Shown here: positions 16,652 through 26,349 of the stretch, in pieces | Layout of the letters: every line of letters starts with the position of its first letter | How positions within the stretch are numbered: the stretch's first letter is position 1 | From: Methylomonas sp. 11b | Lineage (GTDB): Bacteria; Pseudomonadota; Gammaproteobacteria; Methylococcales; Methylomonadaceae | Direction of reading: 5' to 3' | Length of the DNA: 64,000 nucleotides | Assembly: GCF_000515215.1 (NCBI RefSeq) | Contig: NZ_KI911557.1 | Location: 2,067,586 to 2,131,585, forward strand | Notes under the pieces: model-generated | What the model saw: only the letters and a program-made list of their open reading frames with translations | What the model was told of the DNA's origin: nothing | Databases searched by the model: none | Translations under genes and position numbers: made by a program

Positions 16652-19504
16652 ATGTCTGACAATAACGAAATAGATTACGGAACTCCCGCAAGTTCGTCTG
16701 CAAATCAAGTCACTCTGGAAATCGACGGCCACAAGGTCACTGTCAATGCCGGCAGTTCCGTGATGCGCGCCGCCGCCGAAGCGGGGATCAGCATTCCTAA
16801 ATTGTGCGCCACCGATAGCCTGGATCCGTTCGGTTCTTGTCGGATGTGCCTGGTGCAAATCGAAGGTGCGCGCGGCTATCCGGCTTCCTGTACTACCCCG
16901 GTGGCAGAAGGCATGAAGGTATGTACCCAGAACGACAAGCTAGCCAGCATCAGACGCGGCATTGCCGAACTATACATCTCCGATCATCCTTTAGACTGTT
17001 TAACCTGCGCCGCCAACGGCGATTGCGAATTGCAGGATACCGTCGGCCAAGTCGGCTTGCGCGAAGTGCGTTACGGTTTCGACGGCGAGAATCATCTGGA
17101 TTCCGAAAAAGACACCAGCAACCCCTATTTCAGCTTCGACCCGGCAAAATGTATCGTTTGTTCACGATGCGTCCGTGCCTGCGAAGAGGTACAAGGTACC
17201 TTCGCATTGACCATCGACGGCCGCGGCTTCGATTCCAAAGTCTCTCCAGGGCAAAATCAGCCATTCATGGAATCCGAATGCGTATCCTGCGGCGCTTGCG
17301 TGCAAGCCTGCCCCACCGCGACACTGATGGAAAAATCGGTAATCGACCACGGTGTTCCGGAACATAGCACCATCACCACCTGCGCCTATTGCGGTGTCGG
17401 TTGCTCATTCAAAGCCGAAATGAAAGGCGAACAACTGGTACGCATGGTGCCGGATAAAAACGGCCAAGCCAATCACGGCCACTCTTGCGTCAAAGGCCGA
17501 TTTGCATTCGGTTATGCCACGCACAAAGACCGTATCACCACCCCTATGGTACGGGAAAACATTTCCGATCCTTGGCGCGAAGTCAGTTGGGAAGAAGCGA
17601 TCAGTTTTGCCGCCACCAAATTGAAGGGGATCCAAGCCAAATACGGCAAAGACTCAATCGGCGGCATTACCTCTTCGCGTTGCACTAACGAAGAAACCTA
17701 TCTGGTGCAAAAATTAATCCGTGCCGGCTTCGGTAACAACAATGTCGATACCTGTGCCCGCGTTTGCCATTCGCCGACCGGCTACGGCTTGAAAAGCACT
17801 TTTGGCGAATCATCCGGCACCCAAACCTTTGACTCGGTGATGCAGTCCGATGTGATTATGGTAATCGGCGCCAATCCGACTGACGGCCACCCGGTTTTCG
17901 GTTCGATGATGAAACGCCGCTTACGCCAAGGCGCGAAACTGATCGTGGTCGATCCGCGCAGTATCGATTTGGTTAGCAATAGCCCACATGTGAAAGCCGA
18001 CTACCATCTGAAACTTCGCCCCGGCACCAATGTTGCGGTTGTCACCGCATTGGCTCACGTCATTGTCACCGAAGGCTTGGCGGATGAAAAATTCGCACTG
18101 GAACGCTGCGATATTGAGTCGTTCAATAAATGGAAAACCTTTGTTGCGCTGCCCCAACATTCACCTGAGGCCGTCGCCGAATTAACCGGCGTACCCGCCG
18201 AAACCATGCGCGCAGCGGCTCGCTTGTACGCAACGGGCGGTAATGGCGCGATCTATTACGGCTTGGGTGTGACCGAACATAGCCAAGGTTCAACAACAGT
18301 TATCGGTATCGCTAATCTGGCAATGGCAACCGGTAACATTGGCCGCGATGGGGTTGGCGTCAACCCGCTACGCGGACAAAACAATGTCCAAGGCTCTTGC
18401 GATATGGGTTCGTTCCCGCACGAGTTTGTCGGCTACCGCCATGTTTCCGACTCGCAAACTCGCGTTCAGTTTGAAACTGCTTGGAACGTGGCGCTGTCCT
18501 CAGAACCCGGCTTACGTATCCCGAATATGTTTGCCGCCGCTATCGACGGTAGTTTCAAAGGCTTGTACGTACAAGGCGAAGACATCGCTCAATCCGATCC
18601 TGATATCACCCACGTACATCACGCGCTACGTGAATTGGAATGCTTGGTCGTACAAGACATTTTCCTGAACGAAACCGCTAAATTTGCTCACGTGTTTTTA
18701 CCAGGCTCCTCGTTCCTGGAAAAGAACGGCACGTTTACCAATGCTGAACGCCGGATTTCGCCGGTTCGTAAAGTGATGACCCCGCTGGGTGGCAAGGAAG
18801 ACTGGGAAGTAACCCAGGATTTGTCGAACGCCCTGGGTTATCCGATGAATTACAGCCATCCTTCGGAAATCATGGCCGAAATCGCGGCGCTGACACCGCA
18901 ATTCGCCGGTGTCAGTTACGAAAAAATCGACGAAATGGGCAGCATACAGTGGCCTTGCAATGACGAAACACCCGATGGCACGCCGATTATGCACGCCGAC
19001 CACTTCGTGCGCGGTAAAGGCCGCTTCATGCTAACCGAATATGTCGCTACCGAAGAACGTACCAGCAGCAAATATCCGTTGATTCTGACTACCGGCCGGA
19101 TCTTGTCGCAATACAACGTCGGTGCCCAAACTCGCCGCACGGAAAACGTCGCCTGGCACGAGGAAGATCGTCTGGAATTGCATCCACACGATGCTGAAGT
19201 ACTGGGTATTAGCGATGGCGACTGGTGCGGCGTGAAAAGCCGTTCCGGGGAAACCGTGTTGCGCGCTTTGATTACTGATCGCATGCAGCCTGGCGTGGTT
19301 TACACCACGTTCCATTTCCCACATTCAGGCGCTAACGTCATCACCACCGATAACTCGGACTGGGCAACCAACTGTCCGGAATACAAAGTCACCGCTGTAC
19401 ATGTCGCCAAAGTTGCACAAACTTCGGCATGGCAACAGGAATACCAAGACTTTTCCGACAATCAGTTGTCTCTACTGGAAAACCGCATCGCGGTCAACGA
19501 GTAA
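16652..19504 (+). CDS. fdsA: NAD-dependent formate dehydrogenase alpha (molybdenum) subunit
   Basis: Start ATG 16652 is chosen because AGGAGATAAAC precedes it; the frame is open 16 codons further. The 950-residue catalytic subunit has an N-terminal 2Fe-2S ferredoxin domain (CATDSLDPFGSCRMC), a His-ligated 4Fe-4S site (HPLDCLTCAANGDC), two ferredoxin-type clusters (CIVCSRCVRAC, CVSCGACVQAC), the FDH cluster motif CAYCGVGC, and the molybdopterin domain. CARVCHSPTG places the metal-ligating cysteine at about residue 372, so this is a cysteine rather than a selenocysteine enzyme. Molybdenum or tungsten bis-MGD is expected. Confidence 0.95.
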   Translation: MSDNNEIDYGTPASSSANQVTLEIDGHKVTVNAGSSVMRAAAEAGISIPKLCATDSLDPFGSCRMCLVQIEGARGYPASCTTPVAEGMKVCTQNDKLASIRRGIAELYISDHPLDCLTCAANGDCELQDTVGQVGLREVRYGFDGENHLDSEKDTSNPYFSFDPAKCIVCSRCVRACEEVQGTFALTIDGRGFDSKVSPGQNQPFMESECVSCGACVQACPTATLMEKSVIDHGVPEHSTITTCAYCGVGCSFKAEMKGEQLVRMVPDKNGQANHGHSCVKGRFAFGYATHKDRITTPMVRENISDPWREVSWEEAISFAATKLKGIQAKYGKDSIGGITSSRCTNEETYLVQKLIRAGFGNNNVDTCARVCHSPTGYGLKSTFGESSGTQTFDSVMQSDVIMVIGANPTDGHPVFGSMMKRRLRQGAKLIVVDPRSIDLVSNSPHVKADYHLKLRPGTNVAVVTALAHVIVTEGLADEKFALERCDIESFNKWKTFVALPQHSPEAVAELTGVPAETMRAAARLYATGGNGAIYYGLGVTEHSQGSTTVIGIANLAMATGNIGRDGVGVNPLRGQNNVQGSCDMGSFPHEFVGYRHVSDSQTRVQFETAWNVALSSEPGLRIPNMFAAAIDGSFKGLYVQGEDIAQSDPDITHVHHALRELECLVVQDIFLNETAKFAHVFLPGSSFLEKNGTFTNAERRISPVRKVMTPLGGKEDWEVTQDLSNALGYPMNYSHPSEIMAEIAALTPQFAGVSYEKIDEMGSIQWPCNDETPDGTPIMHADHFVRGKGRFMLTEYVATEERTSSKYPLILTTGRILSQYNVGAQTRRTENVAWHEEDRLELHPHDAEVLGISDGDWCGVKSRSGETVLRALITDRMQPGVVYTTFHFPHSGANVITTDNSDWATNCPEYKVTAVHVAKVAQTSAWQQEYQDFSDNQLSLLENRIAVNE

Positions 19505-19518
19505 GTAGCAACCGCCTT

Positions 19519-20358
19519 ATGGATGCAGTCTCAAGCGAACTGGGCTGGACCAGCTATCGAACCGGTACGTTCGATAGCTGGCGCGGCCCAGTTCACACCG
19601 CGAAAGAGGATTATGTCGCTGAAGAAGTGCCGGTGGTGTTGGTTTACAACACCATTCCGCACGTGGTGATGCTGACGACCCCTCTCAATCTAGAAGATTT
19701 TGCATTGGGCTTCAGTCTGACCGAAGAAATCATCGGCCATACGTCGGAATTGCAGTCGGTACGCGTCGTACAACGCTCCAAAGGAGTGGAAGTTAGAATG
19801 ACGATTCCTGAAAAGCGTTTTGAGAAACTGCACGGCAAGGGAAAAAACATGACCGGCAGAACCGGTTGCGGTTTGTGCGGAGCCACCACCCTGGAGCAAG
19901 CCATTCGGCGTCCCCATCATGTGGGGCAAGGTTTAGCGCTGAATGCAGCGCTATTAAGCAGCGGTTTCGCCGATATGGCGCAAAAGCAATCTCTGAATAT
20001 GCTGACCGGTGCGGTCCATGCGGCAGCGTGGCTGCACCCGGAACGCGGCATCGTTACTGTAAGGGAAGATGTCGGCCGTCATAATGCACTGGATAAACTG
20101 ATCGGTTCATTAGCCAAGGCCAACTGCGATTTTGAAAATGGCTGGCTGCTGGTGACCAGCCGCGCCAGTTATGAAATGGTACAAAAAGCGGCCAGTGTTG
20201 GCATCACCTTGCTGGCAGCCATCTCGGCACCTACCGCGTTAGCAATTCAATTGGCGGAAGAGTGCGGACTGACCCTGGTTGGCTTCGCCCGCCACGAAAA
20301 TCATATGATCTACACTCACCCTCATCGTTTACAACATTACCAAGAATCAGCCGCATAA
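19519..20358 (+). CDS. fdhD: Formate dehydrogenase accessory sulfurtransferase FdhD
   Basis: FdhD (FdsC) delivers sulfur from a cysteine desulfurase to the molybdenum cofactor of formate dehydrogenase. The 279-residue protein contains the persulfide-carrying TGCGLCGATTLEQ motif, GAVHAAAWL, and VREDVGRHNALDKLIG with conserved cofactor-binding residues. Start ATG 19519 lies 14 bases after fdsA; an upstream open frame would overlap fdsA and lacks homology. It precedes fdsD by only three bases, so all five genes form one transcription unit. Confidence 0.94.
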   Translation: MDAVSSELGWTSYRTGTFDSWRGPVHTAKEDYVAEEVPVVLVYNTIPHVVMLTTPLNLEDFALGFSLTEEIIGHTSELQSVRVVQRSKGVEVRMTIPEKRFEKLHGKGKNMTGRTGCGLCGATTLEQAIRRPHHVGQGLALNAALLSSGFADMAQKQSLNMLTGAVHAAAWLHPERGIVTVREDVGRHNALDKLIGSLAKANCDFENGWLLVTSRASYEMVQKAASVGITLLAAISAPTALAIQLAEECGLTLVGFARHENHMIYTHPHRLQHYQESAA

Positions 20359-20361
20359 AAC

Positions 20362-20574
20362 ATGGATAACCATAACCTCATTAAAATGGCCAACAACATT
20401 GGCGCTTTTTTCAAATCCGAACCCGACCGGGAATTGGCCATTAAGGGCGTTGAACAACATATCCGAAACTTTTGGGAACCGCGCATGCGTAAAGCGATTG
20501 TCGAATATGTGCAACAAGGTGGTAAAGAGTTAATGGAAATAGTGTCGGAAGCCGTATTGCGTATTGCCAAGTAA
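20362..20574 (+). CDS. fdsD: Formate dehydrogenase delta subunit
   Basis: The 70-residue protein has the FdsD pattern: LIKMANNIGAFF, HIRNFWEPRMRKAI and a C-terminal helix ending SEAVLRIAK. FdsD is a small helical subunit needed for a fully active soluble formate dehydrogenase. Its start is three bases after fdhD, and it closes the operon. Confidence 0.92.
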   Translation: MDNHNLIKMANNIGAFFKSEPDRELAIKGVEQHIRNFWEPRMRKAIVEYVQQGGKELMEIVSEAVLRIAK

Positions 20575-20658
20575 CTCTGGGCTAATGCATCGGTTACTCG
20601 TACTTATTGAATCAGTTTATCGACCATCGCTCTAAACTGGTCATCAGCCTAATTGATA

Positions 20659-20693
20659 ACTTCCCCCCCAATAGGATCCCATTTGGGGGAAGT
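20659..20693. terminator. Hairpin between fdsD and tolC (convergent)
   Basis: An inverted repeat of about 11 bp (ACTTCCCCCC... with ...GGGGGAAGT, one bulged C) with a loop containing GGATCC sits between two convergent genes. No run of T follows, so it may be a bidirectional barrier rather than a classical terminator. Confidence 0.5.
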
Positions 20694-20734
20694 CTAAATC
20701 TCTACATAGCCTTAACTATTAATGATTGAGCGCC

Positions 20735-22063
20735 TTAGTCAGCGGAACTAAGCGGTTGAACTTCGGATGGCAAAGTCGTACCCAAATATTTATTCAGTTG
20801 GCCCTTGCTCGCTAAAATTCGAAATTGCGAAAACAGCTCATCGTATTTAGCATTGATATACGAGCTTTTAGCAATATAAGCCTCGTTGAAGGTATCCAGC
20901 AAATCTAATAAGGTCCGTTGACCAATATTGAACTGCTGCTGATAAGCACTGATGGTCTTTTCGCTGGAATCGACGTGTTGTTTAAAAAACTCCAACTGGC
21001 TCTTCACGGTTTGATGAGCGACCCAAGACAAACGCATACTTTCAATCACCTGCCTATGCGTATTATCGCGAATATCCTTGGCCTGATTGATTAACTGCGC
21101 GGTTTGCTCGCGGCGAGCTATATCCTTGCCGCCGTTAAAAATGTTATAGCGCATACGTAACATTGCCGTCATATCGGAATTGGTGCCGCGGATACCGTCT
21201 AAGTTGTAGTTATGACTGGCGCCGGCCTCAATATCAAAACGCGGAAAATAGGGGGCCATAGCCGTAGCATGTTGGGCAAATGCCGAATCGATATCTGAAT
21301 TAGCAGATTTCAGAATGGGATGATCGGCTAACGCTTCTTCTATCGCTTGATCCAGCGATTGGGGTAGCGCGGTTCCCGGCGATTGAATCGGTTGAATACC
21401 TTCCGGCAATATGCCGATGACTCGCAAGAAACTGGTCTCGGCATCTTTCAAATTACCGATTTCGGACAACACGTTCTTTTCCGCCAAGGCTACCCTGCCC
21501 ATTGACTGGTCGACATCCGCCCGTTTGCCGACGCCGCGTTCGCTACGCAGTTTGATTTGATCGTTGGTACCTTGATGGCGTTGCAGATTTTCCTTAGCCA
21601 GATTCAACAACTCCTGACGCCGCAACACCTTAATATAGGCTTCAACACCATCGAGCGCGGTTATTTCCGACTGGCCGAATACTGTGTAAGCCCGAGAGTC
21701 GGTCCGAGCTTCCTGCCTCTCCACTTCATTCGGAGTAGCCAGACCATCAAACAACATTTGCCTGGCCAGAATCGCCCCTTCCTCTCTATGATAAAAAACC
21801 GATCCGTCACCGCGGCCACGGGTGGTAGGGTTATTCGATTCTTCCCAGCCGATGCCGGCTGTGACATCCACAGTTGGAAAATAACCGGCCTTGGCTTGAC
21901 CGATTTCCTCTTCAACTGCGCGGCGTTCTGATTTGGCAGCTTGGATTTTGGGATTTTCATCCAACACTTTCTGAATAGATTCTTGCAAACTCAACGCCTG
22001 ACTGCTTGATACACAGGCCAAATGCATGGCTATTCCTAAACTCAAACTCCTGCTGACTCTCAT
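20735..22063 (-). CDS. TolC-family outer-membrane protein of type I secretion
   Basis: The 442-residue protein has a signal peptide (residues 1-23, ending SSQALS) and two structural repeats of the outer-membrane efflux protein family, with the coiled-coil segments typical of TolC (VDQSMGRVALAEKNVLSEIG, RQVIESMRLSWVAHQTV). ILPEGIQPI and QQQFNIGQRTLLDLLDTFNE are characteristic of the AggA/LapE branch. It would form the outer-membrane tunnel for the ABC transporter and adaptor encoded just upstream. The start overlaps the regulator gene stop by four bases. Confidence 0.92.
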   Translation of the reverse strand: MRVSRSLSLGIAMHLACVSSSQALSLQESIQKVLDENPKIQAAKSERRAVEEEIGQAKAGYFPTVDVTAGIGWEESNNPTTRGRGDGSVFYHREEGAILARQMLFDGLATPNEVERQEARTDSRAYTVFGQSEITALDGVEAYIKVLRRQELLNLAKENLQRHQGTNDQIKLRSERGVGKRADVDQSMGRVALAEKNVLSEIGNLKDAETSFLRVIGILPEGIQPIQSPGTALPQSLDQAIEEALADHPILKSANSDIDSAFAQHATAMAPYFPRFDIEAGASHNYNLDGIRGTNSDMTAMLRMRYNIFNGGKDIARREQTAQLINQAKDIRDNTHRQVIESMRLSWVAHQTVKSQLEFFKQHVDSSEKTISAYQQQFNIGQRTLLDLLDTFNEAYIAKSSYINAKYDELFSQFRILASKGQLNKYLGTTLPSEVQPLSSAD

Positions 22064-22707
22064 GACATTCCTCTCTGATATTGGTCGATTTCTTTTAACA
22101 ATATGGCTAGTCTTAAGCGGTCGTCGACATGCAGTTTCCTAAAAATCGACGATAAATGCGCTTTTACAGTCCGCTCGGAAATATTCATAGCAAAAGCAAT
22201 ACGCTTATTACTTTCACCCTGCCGTATCATGTCCGCCACTTCCACTTCGCGCGCGGATAAACTGGCCAGTTGCTTTAGCTTTAGTTCGGTATCGACGGTA
22301 CTAGGCGTAAGTTGTGTACGTCTGGCACTGGTCAACACACCAATGACCTTGGGCACCAAGGCCCGACGAATCCAAATATCACCCGCCAAAATACAAGCTA
22401 CCGCACGCATTAAAAGCTCCGATGCTTCGGACTGTTCGCAATAGCCGGCGGCACCGTTAATCAGCACCTCGATCTGCTTATGTTCCGGCCAATCGGAGCC
22501 GATGACCAGGAAACGGACTTTTTTGTTGGCAAAAACCGTTAACAAACCGGCATCGTCATCCAGTTTTTTTGCATCGAAAATCACTGCATCGGCGGTATAT
22601 TCGCTGCGGATACTGTGCAGCATACTAACGTTATATCCCGCGATCAGCGCATGAGTCCACTGCGCCGTCAGCTGAGGATTATTGGAATAAATCAGTATGT
22701 TAGCCAC
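22060..22707 (-). CDS. LuxR/NarL-family response regulator
   Basis: The 215-residue protein has an atypical receiver domain (residues 1-120), with VIFDAKKLDD carrying the only plausible phospho-acceptor aspartate and no clear acidic pocket at the N-terminus. A LuxR-type HTH follows at about 150-210 (LSAREVEVADMIRQGESNKRI, MNISERTVKAHLSSIFRKL). It sits inside the type I secretion operon between the adaptor and TolC genes. Co-transcription implies that it senses or controls export or biofilm status. No cognate histidine kinase is nearby. Confidence 0.88.
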   Translation of the reverse strand: MANILIYSNNPQLTAQWTHALIAGYNVSMLHSIRSEYTADAVIFDAKKLDDDAGLLTVFANKKVRFLVIGSDWPEHKQIEVLINGAAGYCEQSEASELLMRAVACILAGDIWIRRALVPKVIGVLTSARRTQLTPSTVDTELKLKQLASLSAREVEVADMIRQGESNKRIAFAMNISERTVKAHLSSIFRKLHVDDRLRLAILLKEIDQYQRGMS

Positions 22708-22728
22708 AAATGTAATTGTTGTTATGAG

Positions 22729-24087
22729 TTATCGTTCTCTTAAAGCCCTATCCCTGGCTTTCAATATCGGCTTCAAGAGGTAATCAAGCACTGTTTTTTT
22801 TCCGGTTAAAATATCAACTTCCGCGGTCATCCCGGCAATAATTTCCAAACGTTCGCCGCCCTTTTCCAGGTAGTTTTTAGCGGTGCGCAAACGAATCAAA
22901 TAGTAACTGTCCTCATCTTTCTTCTCGCCGGGTATGCTGTCGGCGCTGATGTGTTCCAAAGAGGCCTCCAGGCCACCGTAGATCGAAAAATCATAAGCGC
23001 TTAGTTTTACCACAGCTTTCTGCCCAGGGCGAAGAAAAGCAATGTCCGCCGGCCGAATTTTCGCTTCAATCAACAGCTGATCTTCCAAAGGCACGATTTC
23101 CAGCAAATCCATGCCGGGTTGAATGACACCGCCCACCGTAGCCACTTTGATGCGCTTTACCGTGCCTTTTACCGGCGACAGCACTCTGGTACGGCTAACT
23201 CTATCTTCCAAAGCTACAGCAGATTCGGATGTGCGATCCAGTTCCGCCTTCACTTCGTTCAATTCTTTCAACGCTTCGGTTTTATAGCGAATCTTGATCT
23301 CCGCCAATTTGTTGCGCGCTTCGTCCAATGACGAACGTAGCCGCGGCATCGCCAAATTTGCGGAATTCAAGTCGCCTTTCAAATCATTAGCAGCACGTTG
23401 TAAGCGCAGTAATTCAACTTGCGACATAGCCCCATCAGCCACCAACGGTTCGGACATCTTTACTTCGTCCTGCAAAAGTTTGTAGCTACGCGCCAATTGG
23501 TCGCTTTTCGACTGAATTTCGATAATTTCCTGCTCTTTCTGCCGCACCTGCTCGGCAAAAATGTCGCTATTCGATCTTATTTCGTTCTGCTTGGAAACCA
23601 GCAATTGCCTGACGTTGTCGGCGATTTGCGGTGCATTCTTCATAACCTCTTCCGGAATTGCCAAAGGCGTGCCGTTAATTTCGGCATTCAAGCGCGCGGT
23701 ATTTGCCAACAACTCGTAATACTTTAACTTGGCTTCTTTAAACGAGGAAGCAAAACGGACTTGATCGAGTTGCAGCAAAACCTGATCCTTGTCCACCAAT
23801 TGACCTTCTTGCACCAATATTTCCGAAACGATACCGCCCTCCAGGTTCTGCACCACCTGCACTTGACTGGAGGGTATGGTTTTACCTTCGCCGCGCGTAA
23901 CCTCATCCAAGCTGGCAAACCCGGCCCAAACCAAGGATGCCGCAACAAAAGCCGCGGCAAACCACAGGATCAAATGGCTTTGCAAGGGTAATTCGTAAAG
24001 ATTAGCGGCGTTGACGTCGCTTAAAAAACGCTGATCTTCGGCTCGATACCGATGCTCGGCGCGCCACTCGGCTATTTTTTTCAACAT
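22729..24087 (-). CDS. HlyD-family type I secretion membrane-fusion protein
   Basis: Start ATG 24087 is chosen; it lies one base after the stop codon of the ABC transporter gene. The 452-residue adaptor has a cytoplasmic N-terminus, one membrane helix (about residues 38-60, ILWFAAAFVAASLVWAGFA), lipoyl-like half motifs (VVQNLEGGIVSEILVQEGQ), a long periplasmic coiled coil (about 120-300) and a C-terminal barrel with GQKAVVKLSAYDFSIYGGL, the HlyD signature. It links the inner-membrane ATPase to TolC. Confidence 0.92.
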   Translation of the reverse strand: MLKKIAEWRAEHRYRAEDQRFLSDVNAANLYELPLQSHLILWFAAAFVAASLVWAGFASLDEVTRGEGKTIPSSQVQVVQNLEGGIVSEILVQEGQLVDKDQVLLQLDQVRFASSFKEAKLKYYELLANTARLNAEINGTPLAIPEEVMKNAPQIADNVRQLLVSKQNEIRSNSDIFAEQVRQKEQEIIEIQSKSDQLARSYKLLQDEVKMSEPLVADGAMSQVELLRLQRAANDLKGDLNSANLAMPRLRSSLDEARNKLAEIKIRYKTEALKELNEVKAELDRTSESAVALEDRVSRTRVLSPVKGTVKRIKVATVGGVIQPGMDLLEIVPLEDQLLIEAKIRPADIAFLRPGQKAVVKLSAYDFSIYGGLEASLEHISADSIPGEKKDEDSYYLIRLRTAKNYLEKGGERLEIIAGMTAEVDILTGKKTVLDYLLKPILKARDRALRER

Positions 24088-24088
24088 A

Positions 24089-26239
24089 TTAGATAGCCAC
24101 CTTGATCTGTCCTTGGCGCAAGGCTTCCAGCACATGTTCCTTGGGGCCGTCTGCGACCATATGCCCGCCGTCCATCACGATCAGCCTGTCCACCAAGCTG
24201 AGCAGCGACATGCGATGCGTGACCAGTATCAGAGTCTGTTGCCCCAATTGCGCGGCAAACCGCTGTTTAAAGGCTTCTTCGCTACTGTTGTCCATCGCAT
24301 TAGTCGGCTCGTCCATAATAAAAATCGACGGCGACAACAGCAAGGCTCTGGCCAGCGCAATACTTTGCCGTTGCCCACCCGACAAGGATGCGCCGCGCTC
24401 GCCCACTTGCAAATCAAAACCGGCGGGATGTTTACTGACGAACTGATCGACGCCGGCAATCGCCGCCGCCTTTAACACCGCAGCATCATCGGCGTAGCGC
24501 GAACCCAAAACGATATTGTCCTTCACGCTACCGAACATTAAGGAAATATCTTGCGGCACATAGCCGATTTGCCGGCGTAAATCGGAAGGATCGATTTGGC
24601 GAATATCGGTGCCGTCTATCAAGATCGAACCTTCTTGAGCCTGGTACAAACCCAGCATCAATTTTTCCAGCGTGCTCTTGCCGGAACCTATTCGGCCGAT
24701 AAAACCCACGCGCTCGCCGGCCTTGATTTTAAACGATATGCCATCCAAGGCCTTGACCGGCTGCTGCGGATAGCTGAAGCGAACCTGCTTGAACTCAATC
24801 TCGCCGTTAAAGCGCGGTCTATGCAAATAGTCCTTGCCGTTCTCGCGTTCCACCGGTAGAGCCATCATTCGGTTAAACGACCCCAGGGCGGTCACCGCCT
24901 GATGGTAACGGGTCAATAGTGCCGCGACCTGCCCGACCGGAGCCAAGGCCCGCGAGGTCAGCATGGTGCAAGCCACCAAGCCGCCTGTCGTCAAATCACC
25001 ATCAGTAATCCGGTAGACGCCGGCCACCACCACCAACACCGATGCCAATTGCTGCAAAAATGCGGTCAAATTGACGGTCAAGCCGGCATAAAACCGCGAC
25101 TTTAAGCCCAGCCGGGCGATTTCGCCGACATTCTGTTCCCAACGGCGCTGCAATTGTCCTTCCGCGCCGGCCGTTTTGATCGTTTCCAGATTGGACAACG
25201 CTTCCACCAGCGTGGCATTTTTTTCACCGCCGAATTTGAACATGGCGTTGATCGTGTTTTTCAATGGCGCCTGCAAGGCGATACCAATCAACATTGCTAA
25301 CGGTAAAATCGCCAATGGAATCAAGGCCAAATTGCCGCCGACACTATAAATGATCAGTAAAAACAAAAACAAAAACGGCAAATCGATCAGTGTCACCAGC
25401 GTTGCCGAGGTCAAAAATTCACGAAAGGATTCGAATTCGCTTAAGTTGTTTGCAAAAGCACCCACCGATGGCGGCCGGGCTTCCATACGAATATTCATCA
25501 GTTTTTCGAAAATATTCGCCGACAAAATAATATCGGCGCGTTTGCCGGCTGCATCGATAAAATAGCTTCGTAGCAGCTTCATCGCCAATTCGAAACCAAA
25601 CACGATCAGCACACCTATAGTCAGTACCCACAACGTTTCCAGCGCGTGATTCGGTACCACGCGATCATAAACATTCATGAAAAACAAGGGCGCGGCCAAA
25701 GCGAACAGATTGATTAATAACGAGGCCGCCAGCACTTCCGCATAGATAGGCCAGGACTTATAAAGCACGTCCCAAAACCAATGTTTGACCTTCGGTACAG
25801 CCGATTCCGCAGTGCGCCCGTCAAAGCGGTGCTGCAACTGCACGAAAAAAGCCGAACCGCTGTAACTAGCTTGCAACTCCGCAGCGCTAACGGTCTTCTC
25901 GCCGCTATCGGTTTCCGGCAACACTACCGTATAGTTTTCACCGCTCTTGGCAAGCAATACACAGGCATTACCGTCTTTCAGCAACAGCACTGCCGGCAAT
26001 ACCAAATTGGAAATTTTCTCTAAGGGTCTGCGCAACAAGCGGCTGGTCAAACCAGCGCGTTCAGCGGCGCGCACGAACAAACCGGGCGTCAATCTATTCT
26101 CGACCAAGGGCAGTCCGGCTACCAAGGCCGTTGCAGTTTGCGGAATATGTAACAACTTGCAGACCGATAGCAAAGCCAACAATAGAGGATCGTCAAACGT
26201 GGAATCTGCTGGTCCGGATATCTGGCCGCTATCAGGCAT
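24089..26239 (-). CDS. Type I secretion ABC permease/ATPase (LapB-like)
   Basis: The 716-residue protein has an N-terminal C39-like domain (1-140) with no DCG catalytic motif, so it probably binds rather than cleaves its substrate. A six-helix membrane domain follows (about 165-440), then an ATPase domain: Walker A GRIGSGKST, signature LSGGQRQS, Walker B IFIMDEPTNAMD, and switch His in VTHRMSLL. The layout matches LapB-type exporters of large RTX adhesins. No RTX protein or LapD/LapG-like gene lies in the window. A sigma-70-like promoter is about 55 bases upstream. Confidence 0.92.
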   Translation of the reverse strand: MPDSGQISGPADSTFDDPLLLALLSVCKLLHIPQTATALVAGLPLVENRLTPGLFVRAAERAGLTSRLLRRPLEKISNLVLPAVLLLKDGNACVLLAKSGENYTVVLPETDSGEKTVSAAELQASYSGSAFFVQLQHRFDGRTAESAVPKVKHWFWDVLYKSWPIYAEVLAASLLINLFALAAPLFFMNVYDRVVPNHALETLWVLTIGVLIVFGFELAMKLLRSYFIDAAGKRADIILSANIFEKLMNIRMEARPPSVGAFANNLSEFESFREFLTSATLVTLIDLPFLFLFLLIIYSVGGNLALIPLAILPLAMLIGIALQAPLKNTINAMFKFGGEKNATLVEALSNLETIKTAGAEGQLQRRWEQNVGEIARLGLKSRFYAGLTVNLTAFLQQLASVLVVVAGVYRITDGDLTTGGLVACTMLTSRALAPVGQVAALLTRYHQAVTALGSFNRMMALPVERENGKDYLHRPRFNGEIEFKQVRFSYPQQPVKALDGISFKIKAGERVGFIGRIGSGKSTLEKLMLGLYQAQEGSILIDGTDIRQIDPSDLRRQIGYVPQDISLMFGSVKDNIVLGSRYADDAAVLKAAAIAGVDQFVSKHPAGFDLQVGERGASLSGGQRQSIALARALLLSPSIFIMDEPTNAMDNSSEEAFKQRFAAQLGQQTLILVTHRMSLLSLVDRLIVMDGGHMVADGPKEHVLEALRQGQIKVAI

Positions 26240-26298
26240 GTAGGATGTAAGTAGAAGTTATGATTTTTATAACGCTTTAGGCGCTATTGTACTTAAGT

Positions 26299-26326
26299 AT
26301 TATAAATTGATGCGATTACAACCCAA
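26299..26326 (-). promoter_or_regulatory. Sigma-70-like promoter for the type I secretion operon
   Basis: On the minus strand TTGGGT (26321-26326) and a perfect TATAAT (26299-26304) are separated by 16 bases, placing transcription start about 50 bases before the ATG at 26239. Confidence 0.55.
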
Positions 26327-26349
26327 AAAGCATTTTTATCAAAGCAAAT

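Noticed and set aside
17759..17770. Possible selenocysteine in formate dehydrogenase alpha
   Set aside because: The metal-ligand codon is TGC (cysteine), not TGA; no SECIS-like hairpin is needed.
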